From positions 1 to 11,600 of the forward strand of contig CANRCS010000021.1 of assembly GCA_947629195.1 (NCBI GenBank): a stretch of DNA of 11,600 bases, read 5' to 3'. The stretch comes from an uncultured Bacilli bacterium. GTDB lineage: Bacteria; Bacillota_I; Bacilli_A; RF39; UBA660. This document shows, piece by piece, positions 1-5,850 of this stretch. The notes beneath the pieces are model-generated. The model was given only the letters and a program-made list of their open reading frames with translations, was not told the DNA's origin and searched no databases. The stretch's first letter is position 1. Each line of letters begins with the position of its first letter. Made by a program: the position numbers and the translations under genes.

Positions 1-2
1 CT

Positions 3-38
3 AAAGATGGATATTTTAATTAATATTCCATCTTTTTT
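3..38 (+). terminator. Rho-independent terminator of an upstream gene outside the window
   Basis: A perfect 9-bp stem pairs AAAGATGGA (3-11) with TCCATCTTT (27-35). It can be extended by TATT/AATA (12-15 with 22-25) around one bulged T, leaving a 6-nt loop. A run of six T residues (33-38) follows. This is the usual hairpin plus U-tract, so the gene to the left, which is not visible, probably ends here and yabP has its own promoter. Confidence 0.85.
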
Positions 39-65
39 CATATTATTTTTTTTACTTCATATACT
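38..65 (+). promoter_or_regulatory. Candidate sigma-E-type (mother-cell) promoter for yabP-yabQ
   Basis: TCATATT at 38-44 fits the -35 pattern kmATATT reported for Bacillus sigma-E. CATATACT at 58-65 matches the -10 pattern CATACAnT at every fixed position but one. The spacer is 13 bp, about one base shorter than usual. In B. subtilis yabQ is transcribed by sigma-E, so the match makes biological sense. The region is very AT-rich, so chance matches are likely and this stays a candidate. I see no good sigma-A promoter between the preceding terminator and yabP. Confidence 0.4.
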
Positions 66-86
66 TTATTAAAAGGAGAGATCGTA

Positions 87-380
87 ATGGACAAGGTACA
101 AGAATTAGAAACAATATTAACACATACAATAACACTTAATGAAAGAAAAAATATTGTAATTACAGGAGTAAAAAGAATAGAAAGTTTTGATAACGAGGAA
201 TTTCTAATAGAAACATTATTAGGATTTTTAACTGTCAAAGGAGAAAAATTAGAAATTATAAAATTAGATACCTATCAAGGTAGTATTTCAATAAAAGGAA
301 AAATTAATTCATTTAGCTACATTGAGGATGGTAAAACCAAAGAAAAAGAAGATGGAATATTTAATAGGTTATTTAAATAA
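87..380 (+). CDS. yabP: Sporulation protein YabP (YabP/YqfC family)
   Basis: A small soluble protein of 97 residues, close to the roughly 100 residues of Bacillus YabP. The family pattern is clear: a leading H-x-x-x-L-N-E-R stretch (residues 13-20), then NIVITGVKRIESFDNEEF with the family's ITGV and SFD/E elements, then a beta-rich region containing LLGFLTVKGEKLEI and a repeated KGKI/Y unit. YabP and its paralogue YqfC belong to the spore formation programme, and YabP is produced in the mother cell in B. subtilis; its biochemical role is not established. Start ATG 87 has a good ribosome binding site (AAGGAGAG, 73-80). Its stop overlaps the yabQ start by one base (TAATG), so the two are translationally coupled. 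A sigma-E-like promoter lies just upstream. Confidence 0.9.
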   Translation: MDKVQELETILTHTITLNERKNIVITGVKRIESFDNEEFLIETLLGFLTVKGEKLEIIKLDTYQGSISIKGKINSFSYIEDGKTKEKEDGIFNRLFK

Positions 381-661
381 TGGTTTTAATTATTCAAATT
401 AAATCCCTAATTTTTTCTTTCTTCTTTGGAATTATTCTATATTTTATTATTAATTCATGCGAAAAATTTTTATATGGTAACAAAAAAGTATATAACATTT
501 TAAGTGCATTTTTAATATCCATATTATCTTGCTTATTATATTTTATACTTATTAAAAAAATTAATAATGGAATAATACATTTATATTTTGTTTTAGTAAT
601 AATATTAGGATATTTTATATGCTATAAATTAAAATTATGGAATCACTTCTTTAAAAAATGA
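380..661 (+). CDS. yabQ: Short YabQ-like spore cortex biosynthesis membrane protein
   Basis: A 93-residue hydrophobic protein with about three membrane segments (roughly residues 5-25, 38-58, 66-84) and basic loops. The identification rests on its position directly after yabP and on the C-terminal NNGIIHLYFVLVIILGYF stretch, which resembles the YabQ signature (N-G-x-x-R-x-Y followed by a glycine-containing helix). YabQ is needed for spore cortex formation in B. subtilis. Bacillus YabQ is about twice as long, so this is a minimal version; it may be reduced rather than broken, since the reading frame is clean. Start ATG 380 shares its A with the yabP stop and has no clear Shine-Dalgarno sequence of its own, which fits coupling. 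It ends in TGA, apparently a true stop: reading through would only add about 20 residues across the divIC promoter region. Confidence 0.75.
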   Translation: MVLIIQIKSLIFSFFFGIILYFIINSCEKFLYGNKKVYNILSAFLISILSCLLYFILIKKINNGIIHLYFVLVIILGYFICYKLKLWNHFFKK

Positions 662-702
662 TATTTTTGACACTTAGTTTACAATATTACAAATTTTTAC
701 CA

Positions 703-730
703 TTTACATTTGTATAATTAATGCTATAAT
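703..730 (+). promoter_or_regulatory. Sigma-A promoter of divIC with extended -10
   Basis: TTTACA (703-708), a 16-bp spacer and TATAAT (725-730), preceded by TGC so that it forms an extended -10 (TGnTATAAT). The transcript should begin near 737, just ahead of the ribosome binding site (AGAGGTGAT, 742-750). Two further TATAAT hexamers flank it at 713-718 and 735-740. A 7-bp inverted repeat, TACAAAT/ATTTGTA (688-694 with 708-714), brackets the -35. Confidence 0.75.
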
Positions 731-754
731 TAATTATAATGAGAGGTGATTATA

Positions 755-1054
755 TTGAGTAAGAAATCTTCAAAGAAAAAAAAGTCATCAAGTGGAAAAA
801 CAATATTCTTAGTTTTGTTTTCACTTTGCTTAATAATTACAATCACCTATGTATTTTCCCTAAATTTTCTTAGAATATACAATATTTACAAGGAAAAGCA
901 AGAATTAGATAAACAAGTTGCAAAGTTAACAGATGAAGAAGAGAAACTAAAAGATCAAGTCAGTAAATTAAAAGATCCTGAATACATTGCTCGTTATGCA
1001 AGAGAAAAATATTTGTATTCAAAAGAAGGAGAATTTATAATTAAATTACCATAA
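755..1054 (+). CDS. divIC: Septum formation initiator DivIC (FtsB-like)
   Basis: A 99-residue bitopic membrane protein of the divisome. In the DivIC/FtsL/DivIB (FtsB/FtsL/FtsQ) complex it acts at midcell to activate septal peptidoglycan synthesis. Visible layout: a lysine/serine-rich cytoplasmic N-terminus (1-15), one transmembrane helix (about 16-37), an extracellular leucine-heptad coiled coil (about 42-73), then DPEYIARYAREKYLYSKEGE, which is the DivIC/FtsB signature. Start TTG 755 is chosen because AGAGGTGAT (742-750) stands at the right distance. A GTG at 746 is in frame but lies inside that ribosome binding site. It has its own promoter and terminator, so it is probably transcribed alone. 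Its neighbours yabP-yabQ upstream and tilS downstream are the standard Bacillota context for divIC. Confidence 0.93.
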   Translation: MSKKSSKKKKSSSGKTIFLVLFSLCLIITITYVFSLNFLRIYNIYKEKQELDKQVAKLTDEEEKLKDQVSKLKDPEYIARYAREKYLYSKEGEFIIKLP

Positions 1055-1082
1055 AATATAATATTTTTATTATATTTTTTTT
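1053..1082 (+). terminator. All-AT hairpin terminator after divIC
   Basis: A perfect 10-bp stem pairs AAAATATAAT (1053-1062) with ATTATATTTT (1069-1078) around a 6-nt loop, followed by further T residues to 1082. It starts inside the divIC stop codon. It has no G-C pair, so it may be weak, but the geometry is that of an intrinsic terminator. Confidence 0.65.
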
Positions 1083-1084
1083 AT

Positions 1085-1111
1085 TTGACAATTTTATATA
1101 TATCATATATG
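1085..1111 (+). promoter_or_regulatory. Possible promoter of the membrane-protein/tilS/ftsH unit
   Basis: A perfect -35 hexamer TTGACA sits at 1085-1090, immediately after the divIC terminator. The -10 is less clear: TATATG at 1106-1111 matches four positions but leaves a 15-bp spacer, and TATGTA at 1108-1113 has a 17-bp spacer with three matches. A start near 1118 would fall just before the ribosome binding site at 1127-1133. The position supports it; the -10 is poor. Confidence 0.45.
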
Positions 1112-1140
1112 TACAATTGTCAATACAGGTGATGCCTTAT

Positions 1141-1575
1141 ATGCAAAAAATGAGAAATATAATAAAATTAATTATACTTTTAATAATTATTTATATATCT
1201 ATAAATTTTCAAATTTTTAATGAGACAGTGTTATTATTTTATTTATATATATTTCTATATAAAAAAAGATATTCAATTCTAACTTATAGTTCTCTTATAT
1301 TTATCATTAATAAATGTATTAATTTATTTTTGAAAAATTTGATATTTTTTCTTATTTTTGAAATATTAAACATATTGTTTACAATTAAAAGAAATAAAAT
1401 TATGGAATATTATGTGTTTTTATTGACTTTTTTTGTATATTTAGCTTTAATAAATGTATTTGAACCAATGGTTTATAGTGCAGCTAGAATATTAAACTCT
1501 GCATTTTCTTTTCTAATTACTTTAATCTTATGTATATTAGATTTAATATTTTCTAAAACTAAAGAGGTGTCATAA
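1141..1575 (+). CDS. Unrecognised small multi-pass membrane protein upstream of tilS
   Basis: I do not recognise this 144-residue protein. It is almost wholly hydrophobic, with five or six predicted membrane helices (roughly residues 6-24, 26-40, 45-60, 66-84, 90-108, 113-134) and short basic loops; the C-terminal tail (DLIFSKTKEVS) is the only clearly polar end. Start ATG 1141 is chosen for the AGGTGAT at 1127-1133; a TTG at 1117 is in frame but has no ribosome binding site. Its stop overlaps the tilS start (TAATG), with the tilS ribosome binding site (AAAGAGGTG) inside this gene, so the two are coupled. It occupies the slot between divIC and tilS that holds spoIIE in Bacillus. SpoIIE begins with many membrane helices, but no PP2C phosphatase domain is present here and I see no sequence match, so descent from spoIIE is only a possibility. 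Confidence 0.7.
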   Translation: MQKMRNIIKLIILLIIIYISINFQIFNETVLLFYLYIFLYKKRYSILTYSSLIFIINKCINLFLKNLIFFLIFEILNILFTIKRNKIMEYYVFLLTFFVYLALINVFEPMVYSAARILNSAFSFLITLILCILDLIFSKTKEVS

Positions 1576-2894
1576 TGAAAGAAGTATTTGATTTTTTAAA
1601 TAATAAAATTGAATTTTCAAATTCTTATGTTATTGCTGCTATTTCAGGAGGACCTGATTCGATGGCATTATTAGATATCTTAATTAGGTTAAGAGATAAA
1701 TATAATTTTAAAATTGTATGTGCACATGTTAATCATAATGTTAGAAAAGAAAGTGACAGTGAAAAAGAATTTTTAGAAGATTATTGCAAAAATAAAAATG
1801 TTATATTTGAATATATGAAGATTGAAAAATATGATAAAGATAATTTTCATAATCAATCTAGAAATATAAGATATAAATTTTTCGAGAGTTTAATAAAGAA
1901 GTATAATTCAAAATATTTGTTTACTGCTCATCACGGTGATGATTTAATAGAAACGATATTAATGAGAATTACTAGAGGTTCAAATCTTAGTGGTTATAGT
2001 GGGTTTCAAACTATTTCAAAAAGGGATAAATATTTAGTTGTAAGACCCTTGATATTTATGACAAAAGAACAACTTTTAAATTACGATATAGAAAATAATA
2101 TACCTTATGTTATTGATAAATCTAATGAAAAAGATTGTTATACTAGAAATAGATATAGAAAGTATATACTTCCATTTTTAAAACAAGAAAATAATAATAT
2201 TCATAAAAAATATATAGAATTTAGTAATGAATTATATAAATATGAACAATTTGTTGATAAAAATGTCTCTAATGCTTTTGACAAAGTATATAACAATGAT
2301 ATTTTATATATAGACAAATTTTTGAAATTAGATGATATTATTCAAGAAAAATTACTTGAAAAAATCTTAAAAGAAAAATATATAGAAATTTTAAATTTAA
2401 TTGACAGCAAGCATATAAATTTAATAATTGATTTATTAAAATCTAAAAAGTCTAATTCATATATAGAATTACCTGAAGGTAAAATAATATATAAAGAATA
2501 CAATAAATTGATATTTAAAGATAAAAAAGAAGTAGTAGAAAATTATAAATTCAAATTAGAAAATGAATTACAAATTAATAACAAAACAATCAAAGTAGTT
2601 GAGAATAGTGATGATACTTCAAATTATTGTATAAGATTAGATAGTAGTGAAATTTCTTTACCACTTTATATAAGAAATAAAAAAGATGGAGATAAAATAG
2701 AAGTTAAGGGATTAAATGGTACAAAAAAAATAAAAGATATATTTATAGATTCAAAAATTGGAATGGAAGAAAGAAAAGTTATACCACTTCTTGTTGATAG
2801 TAATGATGAAATATTATGGATTTTAGGACTTAAAAAATCTAAATATGATAAATCAAAAAATGAAAAATATGATATAATAGTAAAGTATTGTTAA
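1575..2894 (+). CDS. tilS: tRNA(Ile)-lysidine synthetase TilS
   Basis: An essential cytoplasmic enzyme that uses ATP and lysine to convert C34 of the CAU-anticodon tRNA-Ile to lysidine, so that it reads AUA as isoleucine. This matters greatly in so AT-rich a genome, where AUA codons are abundant. The 439 residues match the family. The PP-loop SGGPDS is at 24-29, HVNHNVR at 51-57 and TAHHGDDLIET at 117-127, all in the N-terminal adenylating domain (about 1-210). The middle region is poorly conserved. The C-terminal substrate-binding domain (about 360-435) shows KKIKDIFIDSKIGMEERKVIPLL and ILWILGLKKS. Start ATG 1575 overlaps the preceding stop and uses AAAGAGGTG (1561-1569). ftsH follows after 16 bases; the hprT gene often found between them is missing. 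Confidence 0.96.
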   Translation: MKEVFDFLNNKIEFSNSYVIAAISGGPDSMALLDILIRLRDKYNFKIVCAHVNHNVRKESDSEKEFLEDYCKNKNVIFEYMKIEKYDKDNFHNQSRNIRYKFFESLIKKYNSKYLFTAHHGDDLIETILMRITRGSNLSGYSGFQTISKRDKYLVVRPLIFMTKEQLLNYDIENNIPYVIDKSNEKDCYTRNRYRKYILPFLKQENNNIHKKYIEFSNELYKYEQFVDKNVSNAFDKVYNNDILYIDKFLKLDDIIQEKLLEKILKEKYIEILNLIDSKHINLIIDLLKSKKSNSYIELPEGKIIYKEYNKLIFKDKKEVVENYKFKLENELQINNKTIKVVENSDDTSNYCIRLDSSEISLPLYIRNKKDGDKIEVKGLNGTKKIKDIFIDSKIGMEERKVIPLLVDSNDEILWILGLKKSKYDKSKNEKYDIIVKYC

Positions 2895-2910
2895 TTTAGG
2901 AGGAAATTAC

Positions 2911-4833
2911 ATGAAGAAAAATGTTAAAAAAAGTTTATTGCCATATTTATTTTTGTTTATTTTAATGCTTACAATATTATACTTTGTAAGTAGTGCGAAT
3001 AATAAGGTAAATATATTAAGTTATAATGAATTTGTAAATGCTCTTGATAGTGGAAAAGTAGAAGAAATGAATATTATACCTAAAACAAATGCAAGAGTTT
3101 ATGAATTAACAGGTACACTTAAAAATTATAAAGAAAATGAAAGTTTCTTTGTAAGAGTACCATTATCAGATGAAGTAATCGCTAAAGTTATGAAGGCTAA
3201 TGATGATTATGATTTTAAAATTATTACTGAATCTGACCCATCTTCTAATTCATTTTGGGTAGTATTTATAAACGTAGTTCCAATGTTAATATTAATTGGT
3301 GCGACATTCTTTATATTTTCTAAACAAGTAGGTGGAGCAGGAAAGTCTATGGACTTTGGAAGAAGTAGAGCAAAACTAAATGAAGACAGTAAGAAAATAA
3401 AATTTGATAAAGTCGCAGGATTAAAAGAAGAAAAAGAAGAAGTTCAAGAATTAATTGATTTCTTAAAAAATCCTAAAAAATTCCAAAAGTTAGGTGCTAG
3501 AATACCAAAAGGAGTATTACTTGTAGGTCCTCCAGGTACAGGTAAAACATTACTTGCACGTGCAGTAGCAGGAGAAGCAAATGTTCCATTTTATTACATA
3601 AGTGGTTCTGACTTCGTAGAATTATTCGTAGGTGTCGGAGCAAGTCGTGTTAGAGATATGTTTAGACAAGCAAAAAATAATGCACCATGTTTAATATTTA
3701 TTGATGAAATTGATGCTGTTGGTAGGCAAAGAGGTTCTGGAATTGGTGGTGGACACGATGAAAGAGAACAAACACTTAACCAATTATTAACAGAAATGGA
3801 TGGATTTGGCGCAAATGAAGGAATTATCATCATTGCTGCTACAAATAGACCTGATGTTCTTGACCCTGCACTTTTAAGACCTGGAAGATTTGATAGACAA
3901 GTTACAGTAAATCTTCCTGATGTAAAAGGTAGAGAAGAAATATTAAAAGTTCATGCACAAAATAAAATTTTTGCTAAAAATGTTAAATTATCATATATTG
4001 CTAAAAGAACAGTAGGATTTAGCGGTGCTGATTTGGAAAACTTACTTAACGAAGCCGCACTACTTGCAGTTAGAAGAAATAAAAGTGCTATTACTATGGC
4101 AGAAATTGATGAAGCACACGATAGAGTTTTAATGGGACCTGCTAAGAAAAGCCATAAATATACAGAAAAAGAAAAACGTGTTGTTGCATACCATGAAGCA
4201 GGTCATGCTGTCGTAGGACTTAAACTAGATGGTGCAAACGAAGTACAAAAAATTACAATCGTACCAAGAGGTGCTGCAGGTGGATATAATCTAATGCTTC
4301 CAAAAGAAGAAACATATTTACAAACGAAAAATGAATTGTTACATACAATAAGTGGTTTACTTGCAGGTAGAGTCGCAGAAGAAGAAATATTTAAAGAAAT
4401 GACAACTGGAGCTCATAACGATTTTGAAAAAGCAACTAAAATTGCAAGAGCAATGGTTACAGAATATGGTATGAGTGATTTAGGACCAGTACAATTTGAA
4501 CAAAGAGAATCTGGAAATGTATTCTTAGGTAGAGATTATACTAAAAGTAGAAATTTCTCTAGTCAAGTTGCATTTGAAATAGACCAAGAACAAAGAAAAA
4601 TTATTAATGAATGTTATGAAGTAACAAGGAAAATTATAAGACAAAATAAAGACTTACTAGAATTAATTGCTACTAGCTTATTAGAACATGAAACATTAAC
4701 TAAAGAACAAATAGATTACTTAGTTCAAAATGGTAAAATGCCAGATGAAGATGAAGAACCTGAAGAAGAAACTAAAGAAGTAAAACCAAAAGAGAAGAAA
4801 GAAAAAAAGAATACTAAAGAGGATGAAAAATAA
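2911..4833 (+). CDS. ftsH: ATP-dependent zinc metalloprotease FtsH
   Basis: A membrane-anchored AAA+ protease that forms hexamers and degrades misassembled membrane proteins and selected regulators. The 640 residues are normal for the family. Layout: transmembrane helix 1 (about 9-27), an extracytoplasmic domain (about 30-112), transmembrane helix 2 (about 115-136), and the AAA+ module with Walker A GPPGTGKT at 206-213, Walker B LIFIDEID at 261-268 and the second region of homology around 311-330 ([19 protein letters not shown]). The protease domain follows, with zinc motif HEAGH at 428-432 and the third ligand Asp504 in AHNDF. The last 35 residues are a highly charged Glu/Lys tail of the kind that is variable in this family. 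Start ATG 2911 has a strong ribosome binding site (TAGGAGGA, 2897-2904). It is probably cotranscribed with tilS and ends in a hairpin. Confidence 0.98.
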   Translation: MKKNVKKSLLPYLFLFILMLTILYFVSSANNKVNILSYNEFVNALDSGKVEEMNIIPKTNARVYELTGTLKNYKENESFFVRVPLSDEVIAKVMKANDDYDFKIITESDPSSNSFWVVFINVVPMLILIGATFFIFSKQVGGAGKSMDFGRSRAKLNEDSKKIKFDKVAGLKEEKEEVQELIDFLKNPKKFQKLGARIPKGVLLVGPPGTGKTLLARAVAGEANVPFYYISGSDFVELFVGVGASRVRDMFRQAKNNAPCLIFIDEIDAVGRQRGSGIGGGHDEREQTLNQLLTEMDGFGANEGIIIIAATNRPDVLDPALLRPGRFDRQVTVNLPDVKGREEILKVHAQNKIFAKNVKLSYIAKRTVGFSGADLENLLNEAALLAVRRNKSAITMAEIDEAHDRVLMGPAKKSHKYTEKEKRVVAYHEAGHAVVGLKLDGANEVQKITIVPRGAAGGYNLMLPKEETYLQTKNELLHTISGLLAGRVAEEEIFKEMTTGAHNDFEKATKIARAMVTEYGMSDLGPVQFEQRESGNVFLGRDYTKSRNFSSQVAFEIDQEQRKIINECYEVTRKIIRQNKDLLELIATSLLEHETLTKEQIDYLVQNGKMPDEDEEPEEETKEVKPKEKKEKKNTKEDEK

Positions 4834-4850
4834 TTTTATCCTCTTTAATT
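4816..4850 (+). terminator. Hairpin terminator overlapping the end of ftsH
   Basis: AAAGAGGAT (4816-4824) pairs perfectly with ATCCTCTTT (4838-4846). After a bulged G the stem continues with AAAA (4826-4829) against TTTT (4834-4837), leaving a 4-nt loop. The 5' arm lies within the last ftsH codons. The T-run after the stem is short and interrupted (TTTAATT), so termination may be incomplete. Confidence 0.65.
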
Positions 4851-4851
4851 A

Positions 4852-4878
4852 TATTAACATTTTTAGATGTTGTTAATA
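4852..4878. repeat. Inverted repeat in the ftsH-parA junction
   Basis: A perfect 8-bp inverted repeat pairs TATTAACA (4852-4859) with TGTTAATA (4871-4878) around an 11-nt loop. Its right arm overlaps a -35-like TTGTTA (4870-4875), so it could be an operator for the putative small-transcript promoter. It has no T-tract and is not a terminator. Chance is possible in AT-rich DNA. Confidence 0.35.
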
Positions 4879-4898
4879 AATGTTTAAGATCGTATAAA
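4870..4898 (+). promoter_or_regulatory. Possible sigma-A promoter inside the ftsH-parA junction
   Basis: TTGTTA (4870-4875), an exact 17-bp spacer and TATAAA (4893-4898). A transcript from here would start near 4905 and run directly into the hairpin with a T-run at 4916-4946. Terminated transcription would therefore give an RNA of only about 40 nt, and readthrough would reach parA. It is unproven and the hexamers are not perfect. Confidence 0.35.
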
Positions 4899-4915
4899 AA
4901 GAGATTAAAATGAGG

Positions 4916-4946
4916 GTAATACATTAATAATATTGTATTACTTTTT
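4916..4946 (+). terminator. Hairpin with T-run ahead of the parA promoter
   Basis: GTAATACA (4916-4923) pairs perfectly with TGTATTAC (4934-4941) around a 10-nt loop, followed at once by TTTTT (4942-4946). Flanking AATG (4909-4912) and CATT (4947-4950) could lengthen the stem with an internal loop. It could be a second terminator for ftsH readthrough, isolating parA, or the end of a very short RNA. Confidence 0.55.
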
Positions 4947-4985
4947 CATTTCATAAAATTTATTTTTTAAATGTTATAAAAACCA

Positions 4986-5014
4986 TTTAATATTTATTTA
5001 ATTTTTGGTAAAAT
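4986..5014 (+). promoter_or_regulatory. Probable parA promoter, extended -10 type
   Basis: TAAAAT at 5009-5014 is preceded by TGG (5006-5008), giving an extended -10. The -35 at the 17-bp position (TTTAAT, 4986-4991) is weak, as is common with an extended -10. The predicted start near 5021 leaves a leader of about 25 nt containing the ribosome binding site AAAGAGGTG (5033-5041). Confidence 0.55.
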
Positions 5015-5046
5015 ATATATACAGATAATCCGAAAGAGGTGTTCGT

Positions 5047-5850
5047 ATGGGCAAAATTATATCAATGGTTAATCAAAAAGGTGGAGTAGGTAAAACAACA
5101 ACAAGTATAAATTTATCTGCCTCATTAGGGTATCTTGGTAAGAAAGTATTATTAGTAGATTTGGATCCACAGGGAAATACAACAACTGGAGTTGGAATCA
5201 ATAAAGGGGATATAGATAAAAGCATATATGATGTTTTAATTGGAAAAGCATCAATTGGCGAAGTTATTTTAAAAACTAAATTTAAGAATTTACACATAGT
5301 ACCTGCAACTATCAATTTAGCGGGAGTTGATATAGAATTAATTGAAAAAAGTAGATATCAAGCTAGTTTTTCAAAAAGTGAACAATTAAAATCAAAATTA
5401 AACGAAATAAGAGATTACTATGACTTTATATTGATAGATTGTCCACCATCTCTTGGAATTTTAACAACAAATGCTCTAACCGCTAGTGATTCAGTAATAA
5501 TACCAGTTCAATGCGAATTTTTCGCATTAGAAGGAATTATGCAACTATTAAATAGTATTATGCTTGCACAAAGAAATCTTAATCCTAATTTAGATATCGA
5601 GGGTGTATTACTTACAATGTTAGATTCTAGAACAAATTTGGGATTAGAAGTAGTTGAAGATATAAGAAGTTATTTTAAAGAAAGAGTATATGATACAATA
5701 ATTCCTAGACTTATAAGACTTACAGAAGCTCCATCACATGGAAAGCCAATACTTGCATATGATCCAAAGAGTAGAGGAACAGAAGCATATATAAATTTAG
5801 CAAAGGAGGTAATTGAAAGAAATGGAACAAAAGAGACGAGCACTAGGTAA
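5047..5850 (+). CDS. parA: Chromosome partitioning ATPase ParA (Soj)
   Basis: A Walker-type cytoskeletal ATPase. It binds nucleoid DNA non-specifically as an ATP dimer and, with ParB, moves and separates the origin region; in Bacillus it also modulates DnaA. The 267 residues include the deviant Walker A KGGVGKTT at 11-18 with signature Lys11, VLLVDLDPQGN at 34-44 with catalytic Asp40, and the Walker B region FILIDCPPSLG at 127-137. It lacks the N-terminal DNA-binding extension of plasmid type Ia ParA proteins, so it is the chromosomal Soj type. Start ATG 5047 follows AAAGAGGTG closely. Its last 29 bases overlap parB, whose ribosome binding site lies inside parA. In Bacillus parA follows rsmG and noc; here it follows ftsH. 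Confidence 0.97.
   Translation: MGKIISMVNQKGGVGKTTTSINLSASLGYLGKKVLLVDLDPQGNTTTGVGINKGDIDKSIYDVLIGKASIGEVILKTKFKNLHIVPATINLAGVDIELIEKSRYQASFSKSEQLKSKLNEIRDYYDFILIDCPPSLGILTTNALTASDSVIIPVQCEFFALEGIMQLLNSIMLAQRNLNPNLDIEGVLLTMLDSRTNLGLEVVEDIRSYFKERVYDTIIPRLIRLTEAPSHGKPILAYDPKSRGTEAYINLAKEVIERNGTKETSTR

Noticed and set aside
667..690. TTGACA at 667-672 as a promoter for divIC
   Set aside because: There is no -10 at a 16-18 bp distance; the nearest AT hexamer is only 12 bp away. The TTTACA/TGCTATAAT pair downstream is far better.
659..721. TGA read as tryptophan (Mycoplasma-type code)
   Set aside because: The only TGA at a gene end is the yabQ stop. Readthrough would add about 20 residues running over the divIC promoter, and conserved tryptophans elsewhere use TGG.
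1117..1140. TTG 1117 as start of the orphan membrane protein
   Set aside because: No ribosome binding site precedes it, and the segment contains the AGGTGAT that fits ATG 1141.
3549..3566. CACGTG core at 3557-3562 inside ftsH as a parS site
   Set aside because: Only about 10 of 16 positions match the parS palindrome and the flanks do not follow TGTTT/AAACA. The bases simply encode the conserved residues after the Walker A motif.
4834..4844. TTATCC near 4835-4841 as a DnaA box
   Set aside because: It matches only part of TTATCCACA, lies within the ftsH terminator arm, and no second box or AT-rich unwinding pattern accompanies it. No origin can be supported.
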